64,000 bases of DNA from positions 1-64,000 of the forward strand of contig NZ_NMZQ01000001.1 in NCBI RefSeq assembly GCF_010093125.1, written 5' to 3'. The first letter of the stretch is position 1; each line of letters starts with the position of its first letter. A program made the translations under genes and the position numbers. The DNA comes from Veillonella sp. R32. GTDB lineage: Bacteria; Bacillota; Negativicutes; Veillonellales; Veillonellaceae. Shown piece after piece: positions 1 to 9,857 of this stretch. Under the pieces are notes generated by a model. That model made no database searches. It saw nothing but the letters and a program-made list of their open reading frames with translations, and was not told where the DNA came from.

Positions 1-3000
1 ACTCATATTCAGTCAGGCCGAACATTAGGCGTGGCTTTATCTGTGTTGGCATTGTGTGCGGGGCTTACAGCTGGTGTAAATGCAGCAACTCCGTATTATA
101 GTGTGAATGATTATAATGCAAAGTTAGCTCCGCTAGGCAATGCAAATGGTGATGCTGCCGGTGGTATTGGTTCTACCGCAGCGGGTATAGGCACTTCTGT
201 TAAAACTAGTAGTCAGTTGCAAGGAGCTACTGCCACAGCGGTAGGTATGCTAAATACTATTGATGCATCTACCGGAGGTATGTTTGATGGCGTTGCTAAT
301 GCTGTTGTTGGTGCGGCTAATACAACACAGAATGCAAATGCAACATTAATTTTTGGCGCAGGAAACTTAGTTACCAACTCATATGGCGCAGTAATGATAA
401 ATCCTGAAACCATTAATCCGACGGACCCAGTTGGATTAAGCAAAACGTTAGCTGGTGCTGTAAAAGATAGTGGTGGACAAATTTTAGTTGTTGGTGGCGC
501 CAATGTTGTTGATCATGCACGCTTTTCATCTATTACAGGGGTTAGTAATAACTTGACTGGTACTACAGATAAAGATAGTGAATATAACTTTATTTCTGGT
601 GCTAAAAACACTGTTACTGGCTCTGACCATGCGTATGTAATTGGTACAGATAATGAAGTAACAAATAGTACTGGTAATACTCTAATTGGTGATAATCGTA
701 CCTTAACGGGTGTTACTAATTCAGTGATTTTAGGTTCTGGTTTAAATAGTGATACTAAATTAGGGGCTAAGGATGTTTCTAATGTAGTTGTAGCTGGTTA
801 TAAGGCAAATGCTACTGTAGCTGGTGGTGTAGCTATTGGATCTGATTCTATTGCTAATGTAGAAGCTGGTAAGATAGGTACAGCACCAACAAATACTACT
901 GTAAGTGATGATGATAAGAAAAGTGCTACTTGGACATCTACCTTAGGTGCTGTATCTGTAGGTTATGCAGAATATAAGGATGAGAATGGTACAACAGTTC
1001 CTGCAGGCACTCGCCAAATTACAAATGTAGCAGCTGGTACACAAGACACTGATGCAGTTAACTTGGCACAGTTGAATAAAGTAGCTAGCTTAATCAATAC
1101 AAGCAATACGGACAATGGTGTTAAATATGTGTCTATAAATTCTGACGCTGATGGCAATAAAGATAACTTAGGTGCAAGTGTTAACAATTCTATGGCTATT
1201 GGCCCTAATGCTAGCACAGCAGCTGTAGATAGCTTAGTGATTGGTAGTAGTACTATCAAAAATACAGGCACATTCTCTAAAGTAATTGGTAATGGCAATA
1301 CCCTTTCTAGTACAGACGCATTTACCGCTGAGGACAGTAAAGTATTTGGTGATAATAATACAATAACAAATAGTAATCGTCAGTTAGTATTTGGGGATAA
1401 TAATATAGTGAGTGGTCGTGATCAGGGCACAATATCTCCTGAAAAACGAATTACAGTATCTGATGTAATCATTGGAAAAGGGAATAATATTACAGGTAAT
1501 GAGACTTATTGGTCAGGAAATGAATCACTCACTGTTATTGGTAATAATAATATTGGCAAAAATCCAGCTTCTGGCATTGTTATTGGGAATAATCAAAGTT
1601 TAGATGTAATATCGGCATCTGTTGTTATTGGCAGTTTAAAAGAGTCGATAAAAAATCAAGATTGGTATGGTGGCGGTAGTAATGTTGTTATTGGTCATCA
1701 AGCAATTAGTAAATCTAGTGGCAATGTTTTACTTGGAAATTCTACTGTTGCAGGTGGTGGGTTTCAAACGATAGCAGGTGCTGATACTAAGACTGGATAT
1801 AGTGAGGATGGTAAGTCTGGACTATTAACGGCTGTATATGGCGCATTTAATAATATTGAGCATGGATATGAATTTGATAGCGAGGATATGGATGCTACAG
1901 CGAGCAGTATTGTAGGCTCATTAAATCATACGAATAGAGCTCGTGGTACAGTCATTGTGGGGGCTGGGAATGAAGTATTAAACTCTAATGGAGAAGGCGA
2001 TGCTTCTAGCCAAACAATGGAAATAACGGGATTAATGCAATTTGGTAGCGAATATATACTTGAAATTGGGGATACTGATCATAAATCTTTACTAGAAAAA
2101 GAACTTAATTTGCTTAAATATACTGGCGGGGCTTCTGTAGTGTTAGGGAGTGCTAATAAATCTGATTATGCTAATCGTTCACAAATATTTGGCAATGGAA
2201 ATATTTTAGAAGGTAAAGATAGTATTATTAGTTCATATAATACTATTAGTGGATATTCTAATATAGGTAATAATATCAGTCGAACTGCAATTATTGGGTC
2301 TGGCAATACAATTTCTAATACAACGGATAATATTGTACTAGGGGATTATCATGAAAAATCAGGTGGCGAACATAATGTTATTTTAGGATCTCAGAAATAT
2401 ACAGAAACAGCTAAGAAAATTAAAAATAATAGTTGGTTTGGCGAAATTGAATATGATGTAGTTATGCATACCCCTCAAAAACCTCACGCCAAAGATATCT
2501 CCAACGCTGTAATGCTTGGTTATAACACTGATGTATCTATCAACGGTGGTGTAGCGCTTGGTTCCGAGTCTATTGCAGCAACAGATTCTAGCGTACAAGG
2601 CTATAATCCAATTGCAGTAGAATCTACTACAACCGCTCTTACAGCTAGAGCAGCTGCTGATGCGTCTAGTGATGCTTCTGCATTAGGCACACCTACCTGG
2701 ACATCTACCTTAGGTGCTGTATCTGTAGGTTATGCAGCTGATGGAGATACTCCTGCAGGCACTCGTCAAATCACAAATGTAGCAGCTGGTACAGAAGATA
2801 CTGATGCTGTAAACGTAGCACAATTAAAAGCAGCTAAAGTAACTGTTACAGGGGGGACTAATATTGCTTCTGTAGAGTCTACAGCCACTTTAGATGGTGG
2901 TACTGTATATACAGTTAACGCCAAGGACATATATGTTACAAGTGCTACACTTAGTGATGGTACGTTAACAATTAACCAGAATGAAGGGAGCCCTATTAGA

Positions 3001-6000
3001 GTAACGGGGTTGGCAACTACTTCGGATGTGGAAAACAGTAAAGTGCATTACTACTCCACTAAAAGTGATAAAAAAGCAGACGGCTCTAACTTTGCAAATG
3101 ATGGTGCTAAGGCTAATGATTCTATAGTAATTGGGATTAATTCTAGCAACTCGCAAGATGCGGTTAACTCGATTGTATTAGGTAATGGTACAACATTAGA
3201 AGGCTCTAAGAACGGTACGAATGGAAAAGTTAATAGTAGCGTTGTAGTAGCAAATGGTGCGACTATAAATGGTATTTATAACAGTGTACTAGCAACAGAT
3301 TATAATAATAGTCCTTCAGGAGTAGCCACTCCAACGACTGTGAAGGGGCAACATAATACAGTTATTGGTGCAGGTAATACAGTAAGTGGAGACCAAGGTG
3401 TAACGATTGGTACACTTAATAATGTTATTGCGGCCTATGCCATTGGCCAAAATAATACAGTAAAGAGCAAAGGTTTAGCATTTGGTTCTAATAATACTGT
3501 CGGTCAAACTAGTGAAGATGGCGGTATTGCTATCGGTAGAAATCTTACTGTTGAAGGTTACGAAGGCGTAGCTATTGGTGGAGAAACTCAAGCGTTAGCT
3601 GATTATTCAATTGCCATTGGTAGTGGTATTCGCGCATCAGAACCAAGTACTGTTGTTGAAAAAGCAGCTACACAAGGTATTGCTCTAGGATATGGAGCTA
3701 AAGCTAAAGTTTCAGGTGGTATAGCCTTAGGGGCAGGCTCACAAGCCACTACGGCTGCCAAGGTAAAAGGATATGATCCAAGTACAGATGCGCAATCTAC
3801 TAATACGACTGGCGTGTGGCAATCTGGTAAGGGTGCCTTATCTATAGGTACGCCTAATAATACTCGCCAAATCACAGGCGTAGCCGCTGGTTGGCAAGAT
3901 ACTGATGCTGTTAACGTAGCACAATTAAAAGCGGCTAAAGTATCCCTTGTAGGAGGAGATAATATTGCCTCTATCAGTACAGCATTTACTCCTGAAAATG
4001 GCACAACATATACAATCAACGCAGTAGATACTGATACAACTATTACTAAGGGCGAAGTAACATATAATGGCTCTGCAGGTAAACTAGTTTTAACAGATAG
4101 TAATGATAAAACTCTTGAAATTACTGGTTTGAGAGATCTTGATACAACAGGCGTTACTTTAAATGGTGACACATTAACCTTTACACGTAATGATGGCACT
4201 ACGTATACTGTAGGCGGTTTAGCTACAGCTACTGATTTAGCGGCAAACAAGATTCATTACTACAGCGTAAATGGTCCTGCTACTCCAGGTGGCAACTACA
4301 ATAATGATGGCGCTAAAGGTGACAATGCCTTAGCTGCTGGGGTAGGTGCTAGTGCGGTGGCTCACAATAGTATCGCTATTGGTAATAAGGCTTGGATTAT
4401 TGATAGTAACGGTGGTAAAGGCAGTGGTGACATTGCTATTGGTAATGGTGCTAAGGTTGAAAATTATGCAGACCAAAGTGCTGGTATTTCCTTAGGTCAA
4501 AATGCATATGTTGAAAATATGGCAGGTAAGCAAGAAGCGATTTTTGCCCTTGGTCAAACTACCTTTAGTGGTAACTTCTTATCCAAAGCTCGTATTCCAG
4601 CCGATCCATCTAAGGTAGCAGCTGGTATATCCATTGGTGAAAATTCCTATGCTCGCTCTGGTAGTTTAATGGTTGGCACGCATAAGTATATTGGTAAATT
4701 AGGTGATGTAGATATTGATACTTCTACAGAAGAAACTCGTAGAAAAGCCGGTGTTGGTGTTAATAATACAACGATTGGTACCAATAGCTTTAATGGCGGT
4801 ACGTTCTCGACTATTACAGGCGCCTATTCTATTACTACAACTAATTATGCGGGCGGACGTAACTCGATTGATGCAGGCAAGAACTTTGGCTCTACGATTA
4901 TGGGCTCCTTGAATAGCATTGAATCAGCTACTGCGGAAAATTCTAGTTCTGGTGTAGCCAATAGTGTAGTTGGTTTTGCTAATAAAACGGCTAACGCTAA
5001 TGGCTCGTTGATATTTGGTGCAGGCAATGAGATTACTAACTCTGTAACAACTATTTCCATTCCTGGTACTGGGTTATTAGATAGTTCTTCAGCAGCCGAT
5101 TCTGCTAAAGAGTTGCAAGATAAAATGAAGGCTCTTGTTCAACGCTCTAACAGCGGCGGTGCAACCCTCGCTATTGGTGGCGGCAATAAAGCTGATTACA
5201 CCCGTGCTTCCTCTATCATTGGGGTTAACAATACCTTAACTGGTACTGCTAATGATATTAGTGAATATAACTCCATTATGGGTTATAAGAATACTGCTGA
5301 AAATGTTTCTAATGTAACCGTAGCAGGTATTAACAACAAGATTTCAAATACTACAAGCGCTGTAGTATTAGGTGATAATCACAAAGTAACTGGTGCTAAC
5401 AATAGTATTGTCATTGGTTCGGCTGATAAAGAAACTGAATTGACTGCCACTGATGCGGTTGTAATTGGTCGCAATGCAAATGTGGAAAAAGTAGGTGGTG
5501 TGGCTCTTGGTTCTGATTCTATTGCAAATATAGATAAAGGTGTATTAGGTTATATTCCTACTGGTAAGACATTAACTGATGCTGATAAAAAGAGCCCAAC
5601 TTGGACATCTACATTAGGTGCTGTATCTGTTGGTGATGTGGCTAATGGTAAGACGCGTCAAATTACAGGCGTAGCCGCTGGTAAAGAGGCTACTGATGCA
5701 GTTAACGTTGCTCAATTACAAGCGGTAGCTGCAATTGCAGAAAATGCTGGTACAGCAGCCGGTAAACATACCGTTGTAAGTGTTAACGGTGGCGATACAG
5801 CTACTAATACAACATATGTTGGTGATGGCAATTTACAAATTAACGTTACAAGCAAAGATGGCCAAAACAGATATGATATTAAGTTAAGTGACAAGCTCAC
5901 TATTGGTACTAAAGGTGAACCAGGCAAAGATGGCCAGCCAGGTACTAAGGGGAAAGCAGGTAGCATCACTATTATTGGTGAAAATGGTAAAGATGACAAA

Positions 6001-7944
6001 GGCAATGAACTTCCAGAAGGCAACAATACAAGTGCTAATATTTCCGTAAAAGACGGTGCCAAAGGTCTTGATGGTAAAGATGGCGTAACTCGTATTGTCT
6101 ATCTAGATGAGACTGGCAAAGTTACTCATGAAGTAGCGACTATGGATGATGGTTTAAACTTTGCTGGTGATGATGCTAAACCTATTCCTAAAAAGCTTAA
6201 TGAACAGTTAGATATTAAAGGTGGAGCTGATACTGAGAAATTAAGTGATAATAATATTGGTGTTGTTAGTGAAACTAAAGATGGAAAAACATATTTAAGT
6301 GTTAAATTAGCTAAAGATTTAACTGGCCTTACTAGCATCAATGTAGGTGGTACAAAAGGGGTTGACGGAAATTATATTGGTGGCATCACAATCAATACTG
6401 GTGGCATCAACATGGGTGATACACAAATCACTAATGTACGTAGCGGTGCAACTGGCGAAGATGAAAATGGCAAACCAGTATATAATAACAATAAAAATGT
6501 AGCTAATATTGGGGATGTCATTGCACTTGTAGGTAAAGAAGTTGAAGCAGCTAAGGTAACTGCTGGCGATAATATTTCTGTAGAAAATAATAAAGTATCG
6601 CTTAAAGAAGATATTACGCTTGGTAAAGATGAAGCTAATCAAGTGGCAATTAAAGGCTCCGACGGTACGATTACAGCTGGCTCTGGTGCAAATCAAGTCG
6701 CTCTTGATGGTAAGAATGGCCAAGTAACGATTGGTAACGCTGGCGATCAAATCATCATGGGCAACCAAGAAGTAAGCCCAATTAAACCAGATGGTAGTTC
6801 GTTAGGTACAAAAGAAAATGGTCAATTCATTACAGGTCTTGATAATACAACTTGGAACCCTAATTCTAACGGTTATGTACCTGACCGTGCTGCTACTGAA
6901 GGACAATTAAAAGATATTGCTGATAAGATTAATAATATTGATACAGCAGTAAAAGATTCTAGTCGTGTATTCGCTGGTGATGATGGCGCGAAAGTAACCG
7001 TTAAGAATGGTGACACCTTACATCTTAATGGCGGTGCTGATGCAGCTAACTTGTCTGATGGTAATATTGGTGTAGTAGCACATCTAGATGAACAAGGCAA
7101 TACTAAAGATATTTTAGATATTAAATTATCGAAAAACTTAACAGGTTTAGAATCTGTAACTACAGAAAACTTGACTGTTAATAAAGGCGCTAATATCGGT
7201 GATGTATCTATTGCTGGTGATACAATTACAGTAGGTAAAGGTGATAGCCAAACTATTATCAATGACAATTCTGTAAAAACTGGCAATACGACTATCAACA
7301 ACGATGGCTTAACAGTTAAAGGCCCTGAAGCATCGAAAGACATTACAATCCAGAACAATAATGTTAATATGGGTGGCAATGTAATCCATAATATTGGTGA
7401 TGGAGTTGAACCTGGTGATGCTATCAACAAAGGTCAATTTGATAAAACAATTAACGATATTGGTAATGGCATGAATCATATGTCTAACCGCATTAGCAAA
7501 TTGGATCGTCGTGTAGACCGTGTTGGTGCAGGGGCTGCAGCGTTGGCTGCTTTACATCCATTAGAATTTAGCCCAGAAGCTAAATGGGAAGTATCGGCTG
7601 GCGTAGGTAACTATAAAGGGGCTAATGCAGTAGCAATCGGTGCGTTCTATCGTCCAAATGGTGATACTATGTTTAGCATCGGTACATCCTTAGGTGGCGG
7701 TGAAAACATGGTTAACGCTGGTGTAACGTTACGTGTTGGTGATGGTGAAACTGAAAATTATCCAGCTCGTAAGGTAATGGCACAGCAAATTAAAGATTTA
7801 CAATCCGTTGTAAATACGCAAAATGAAAAGATTGAACAATTAACTCAATTGGTTAATACGTTAGTAGGTGCTAATCAGCAAATTCAGCCAGTAGTAAGTG
7901 CTCCACAGGCACAAGCTGATGCTGAAGAAGCACAACAAGCTTAA
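1..7944 (+). CDS. Trimeric autotransporter adhesin (YadA-like, type Vc), 5' partial
   Basis: The frame is open from base 1, so the true start lies upstream; a GTG at 31 is only the first in-frame start codon. The visible N-terminus is the end of a signal peptide, a hydrophobic run ending in VNA-A. Most of the 2,640 residues are LbR/YadA-head repeats of the VVIGxxN / AIGS type. Head blocks end in neck motifs of the type TRQITNVAAG..DTDAVN near residues 327, 910, 1277 and 1875 (counted from base 31). A Gly-rich GEPGKDGQPG stretch lies near 1960. A predicted coiled coil (SNRISKLDRRVDRVG) leads into the four-strand YadA anchor at about 2485-2570. Unlike YadA, the chain continues about 65 residues past the barrel with a heptad-like stretch and a Gln/Ala-rich tail. 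The family is exported by Sec, trimerises in the outer membrane and binds host or bacterial surfaces; the ligand cannot be read from sequence. Confidence 0.95.
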   Translation, partial: THIQSGRTLGVALSVLALCAGLTAGVNAATPYYSVNDYNAKLAPLGNANGDAAGGIGSTAAGIGTSVKTSSQLQGATATAVGMLNTIDASTGGMFDGVANAVVGAANTTQNANATLIFGAGNLVTNSYGAVMINPETINPTDPVGLSKTLAGAVKDSGGQILVVGGANVVDHARFSSITGVSNNLTGTTDKDSEYNFISGAKNTVTGSDHAYVIGTDNEVTNSTGNTLIGDNRTLTGVTNSVILGSGLNSDTKLGAKDVSNVVVAGYKANATVAGGVAIGSDSIANVEAGKIGTAPTNTTVSDDDKKSATWTSTLGAVSVGYAEYKDENGTTVPAGTRQITNVAAGTQDTDAVNLAQLNKVASLINTSNTDNGVKYVSINSDADGNKDNLGASVNNSMAIGPNASTAAVDSLVIGSSTIKNTGTFSKVIGNGNTLSSTDAFTAEDSKVFGDNNTITNSNRQLVFGDNNIVSGRDQGTISPEKRITVSDVIIGKGNNITGNETYWSGNESLTVIGNNNIGKNPASGIVIGNNQSLDVISASVVIGSLKESIKNQDWYGGGSNVVIGHQAISKSSGNVLLGNSTVAGGGFQTIAGADTKTGYSEDGKSGLLTAVYGAFNNIEHGYEFDSEDMDATASSIVGSLNHTNRARGTVIVGAGNEVLNSNGEGDASSQTMEITGLMQFGSEYILEIGDTDHKSLLEKELNLLKYTGGASVVLGSANKSDYANRSQIFGNGNILEGKDSIISSYNTISGYSNIGNNISRTAIIGSGNTISNTTDNIVLGDYHEKSGGEHNVILGSQKYTETAKKIKNNSWFGEIEYDVVMHTPQKPHAKDISNAVMLGYNTDVSINGGVALGSESIAATDSSVQGYNPIAVESTTTALTARAAADASSDASALGTPTWTSTLGAVSVGYAADGDTPAGTRQITNVAAGTEDTDAVNVAQLKAAKVTVTGGTNIASVESTATLDGGTVYTVNAKDIYVTSATLSDGTLTINQNEGSPIRVTGLATTSDVENSKVHYYSTKSDKKADGSNFANDGAKANDSIVIGINSSNSQDAVNSIVLGNGTTLEGSKNGTNGKVNSSVVVANGATINGIYNSVLATDYNNSPSGVATPTTVKGQHNTVIGAGNTVSGDQGVTIGTLNNVIAAYAIGQNNTVKSKGLAFGSNNTVGQTSEDGGIAIGRNLTVEGYEGVAIGGETQALADYSIAIGSGIRASEPSTVVEKAATQGIALGYGAKAKVSGGIALGAGSQATTAAKVKGYDPSTDAQSTNTTGVWQSGKGALSIGTPNNTRQITGVAAGWQDTDAVNVAQLKAAKVSLVGGDNIASISTAFTPENGTTYTINAVDTDTTITKGEVTYNGSAGKLVLTDSNDKTLEITGLRDLDTTGVTLNGDTLTFTRNDGTTYTVGGLATATDLAANKIHYYSVNGPATPGGNYNNDGAKGDNALAAGVGASAVAHNSIAIGNKAWIIDSNGGKGSGDIAIGNGAKVENYADQSAGISLGQNAYVENMAGKQEAIFALGQTTFSGNFLSKARIPADPSKVAAGISIGENSYARSGSLMVGTHKYIGKLGDVDIDTSTEETRRKAGVGVNNTTIGTNSFNGGTFSTITGAYSITTTNYAGGRNSIDAGKNFGSTIMGSLNSIESATAENSSSGVANSVVGFANKTANANGSLIFGAGNEITNSVTTISIPGTGLLDSSSAADSAKELQDKMKALVQRSNSGGATLAIGGGNKADYTRASSIIGVNNTLTGTANDISEYNSIMGYKNTAENVSNVTVAGINNKISNTTSAVVLGDNHKVTGANNSIVIGSADKETELTATDAVVIGRNANVEKVGGVALGSDSIANIDKGVLGYIPTGKTLTDADKKSPTWTSTLGAVSVGDVANGKTRQITGVAAGKEATDAVNVAQLQAVAAIAENAGTAAGKHTVVSVNGGDTATNTTYVGDGNLQINVTSKDGQNRYDIKLSDKLTIGTKGEPGKDGQPGTKGKAGSITIIGENGKDDKGNELPEGNNTSANISVKDGAKGLDGKDGVTRIVYLDETGKVTHEVATMDDGLNFAGDDAKPIPKKLNEQLDIKGGADTEKLSDNNIGVVSETKDGKTYLSVKLAKDLTGLTSINVGGTKGVDGNYIGGITINTGGINMGDTQITNVRSGATGEDENGKPVYNNNKNVANIGDVIALVGKEVEAAKVTAGDNISVENNKVSLKEDITLGKDEANQVAIKGSDGTITAGSGANQVALDGKNGQVTIGNAGDQIIMGNQEVSPIKPDGSSLGTKENGQFITGLDNTTWNPNSNGYVPDRAATEGQLKDIADKINNIDTAVKDSSRVFAGDDGAKVTVKNGDTLHLNGGADAANLSDGNIGVVAHLDEQGNTKDILDIKLSKNLTGLESVTTENLTVNKGANIGDVSIAGDTITVGKGDSQTIINDNSVKTGNTTINNDGLTVKGPEASKDITIQNNNVNMGGNVIHNIGDGVEPGDAINKGQFDKTINDIGNGMNHMSNRISKLDRRVDRVGAGAAALAALHPLEFSPEAKWEVSAGVGNYKGANAVAIGAFYRPNGDTMFSIGTSLGGGENMVNAGVTLRVGDGETENYPARKVMAQQIKDLQSVVNTQNEKIEQLTQLVNTLVGANQQIQPVVSAPQAQADAEEAQQA

Positions 7945-8037
7945 TGAGTATAAGACGTGTAAAAATATAAGACGTTTTATCAACTAATTAAGCAAAATAA
8001 TTGCATATTTCGGTTTGTTTGTGACACACCTTCCTAA

Positions 8038-8081
8038 CCAAGACTGGAACCGTCTCAGTAATGAGGCGGTTTCAGTCTTTT
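8038..8081 (+). terminator. Rho-independent terminator of the adhesin gene
   Basis: Arms AAGACTGGAACCGTCTCA and TGAGGCGGTTTCAGTCTT pair along about 18 bp with two wobble pairs around a short loop. The right arm runs into TTTT. It lies about 95 nt after the adhesin stop codon. Confidence 0.9.
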
Positions 8082-8117
8082 GCTGTTTCACGGGTAGCAA
8101 AAATCGCGTATTTTCGG

Positions 8118-8123
8118 TATAAT
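8118..8123 (+). promoter_or_regulatory. Possible -10 element upstream of thrC
   Basis: A perfect TATAAT lies between the adhesin terminator and thrC. The hexamer at the expected -35 position (TAGCAA, 8095-8100) is poor, so the promoter is tentative. If used, it gives a thrC leader of about 200 nt containing the 10-nt repeat array. Confidence 0.35.
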
Positions 8124-8210
8124 TAATTGAATAAAGTACTATTTTATTAAATGAGAGGCATTTATCAAAGGTGATGAGGATACACTCGTTTTAGATAGGA
8201 AATTTTAAAA

Positions 8211-8310
8211 TTAACAGACGCTAGTAGAAGGTAACAAAAGTTAGCAGAAATTAGTAGACGTTAGCAGAAACTTGTAAAAGTTAGCAAAAGTTAGTAGAAA
8301 TTAGTAGAAG
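8211..8310. repeat. Ten tandem 10-nt repeats in the thrC leader
   Basis: Ten consecutive 10-nt units run without a gap from 8211 to 8310, with consensus TTAGYAGAAR. Examples are TTAGCAGAAA (twice), TTAGTAGAAA and TTAGTAGAAG. The array ends 15 nt before the thrC ATG. Together with the terminator at 8038 it makes up most of the 380-nt gap after the adhesin; the rest of the gap shows only the TATAAT at 8118. Confidence 0.85.
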
Positions 8311-8325
8311 TATGAGGGTAGAGAG

Positions 8326-9825
8326 ATGAAATACAGAAGTACGAGAAGTGAAGAAACAGTAAATGAGACGTATGCATTATTACATGGCTTGGCCAGTGAT
8401 GGGGGCCTCTATGTGCCAGCCAAATTCCCAGAACGAACGATTACTTATGATATGGTAGCGGATAAATCGTATCAGGATATTGCGTACACCGTATTGCAAC
8501 ATTTTTTCCCTACGTTTAGCGAAGCGGCATTAAAAGAAATGATTAATGCGGCCTATAGTAAGGCTAATTTTAGCACTACTGATATTGCACCGCTTCATTC
8601 CGTGTTAGAGCGATTATCTGTACTCGAATTATTTCACGGACGGACGCAAGCCTTTAAAGATATGGCGTTATCCTTGTTCCCTTATTTGTTAGTAGCAGCT
8701 AAAGAAGCGGAAGGGGAAACGGATGAAGTCCTTATTTTAACGGCTACCTCAGGGGATACAGGCAAAGCGGCTTTAGAAGGTTTCAAAGACGTAGCAGGCA
8801 CGCATATTCAGATTTTTTACCCTACTGATGGGGTGAGTCCTATGCAGCAGGAACAGATGCAAAAACAAGAGGGCGACAATGTAAATATAACGGCTATTCG
8901 TGGTAATTTTGACGATGCCCAACAGTTTTTAAAACGTTTATTTGTAGATAAAGAGATGGCAGATAAGGTAGCGGCAAAAGGGGTACGCTTCTCTAGCGCC
9001 AATTCAATCAATATTGGCCGTTTAGCACCGCAGGTTGTGTATTATGTAGCTGCCTATGCGGAGCTTGTGAACCAAGGGGCGATTCATCGGGATGAAGCGT
9101 TCAATGTGGTAGTGCCAACGGGTAATTTTGGGAATATTTTGGCCGCTTATTATGCGAAAAAAATGGGTGTGCCTATTGGTAAGTTGATTTGTGCTTCCAA
9201 TCGCAATAATGTGCTTACTGATTTCTTTAAAACGGGCACGTATGATATGAATCGTGCGTTCTATACAACTATTTCCCCATCCATGGATATTTTAGAAAGT
9301 TCTAATTTTGAACGATTCTTATATTATGTAAGTGGTGAAGATTATGAATTGACTAATAAGCGTATGAAGGATTTGAAAGCGTCCGGTATACTATCTGTTA
9401 CGGACGAAGAGTTAACGCGGATACAGCGTGATTTCAGTGGTCAATTTGTGTCAGATGAAGAAACAAAAGCGGTGATTGCGCAGGTATATAATTCTTATGG
9501 CTATGTATTAGATCCTCATACGGCGGTGGCTATGGGCGCCTATATGAAGGAATTGCAGGCTCATCCAGAAGATGGTAGCCGTCATACTGTCATTGCGGCG
9601 ACAGCCCATCCGTTCAAATTCCCAACGCCAATTTGTGAAGCTTTGGAAATTCAACCAGGTGGCACGCCTTATGAAAGTTTAGAGCATATTAGTGCGGTTA
9701 CAGGGGTGGCATTCCCTAAAGAATTAGCTGCGTTACAGAATAAAGAACTTCGTTTTACTAAGGTTATCGACAAAGAGTTGATGGGTAAAGAGATTTTGAG
9801 CTTTGTAGATACGTTTGGTAAATAA
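8326..9825 (+). CDS. thrC: Threonine synthase
   Basis: PLP enzyme converting O-phosphohomoserine to threonine, the last step of threonine synthesis in the cytoplasm. The 499 residues match the long (class II, yeast/E. coli-like) form, with the N-terminal block KYRSTRSEE. The PLP-binding lysine is K111 in AFKDMAL. SGDTGKAALEG (about 143-153) and GNFGNILAAYYAK (about 266-278) fit the phosphate-binding and cofactor regions. The ATG follows GGGTAGAGAG. A DMT exporter starts 32 nt downstream, so export of an amino acid of this pathway is possible, but that is inference. Confidence 0.96.
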   Translation: MKYRSTRSEETVNETYALLHGLASDGGLYVPAKFPERTITYDMVADKSYQDIAYTVLQHFFPTFSEAALKEMINAAYSKANFSTTDIAPLHSVLERLSVLELFHGRTQAFKDMALSLFPYLLVAAKEAEGETDEVLILTATSGDTGKAALEGFKDVAGTHIQIFYPTDGVSPMQQEQMQKQEGDNVNITAIRGNFDDAQQFLKRLFVDKEMADKVAAKGVRFSSANSINIGRLAPQVVYYVAAYAELVNQGAIHRDEAFNVVVPTGNFGNILAAYYAKKMGVPIGKLICASNRNNVLTDFFKTGTYDMNRAFYTTISPSMDILESSNFERFLYYVSGEDYELTNKRMKDLKASGILSVTDEELTRIQRDFSGQFVSDEETKAVIAQVYNSYGYVLDPHTAVAMGAYMKELQAHPEDGSRHTVIAATAHPFKFPTPICEALEIQPGGTPYESLEHISAVTGVAFPKELAALQNKELRFTKVIDKELMGKEILSFVDTFGK

Positions 9826-9857
9826 GTAGGTGGCGTGATTTAGAAAGAAGTGACTGT

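Noticed and set aside
213-7430. Many long open frames on the minus strand of the adhesin gene (for example 3603-4250 and 6873-7430)
   Set aside because: They mirror the repetitive Gly/Ala/Asn/Thr codons of the adhesin, have no ribosome binding sites and translate to Val/Pro/Ser-rich, featureless sequences.
8211-8310. TRAP-type RNA binding site
   Set aside because: NAG triplets are present, but they come in touching pairs with a 10-nt period instead of the 2-3 nt spacers of TRAP sites, and no trp gene is near.
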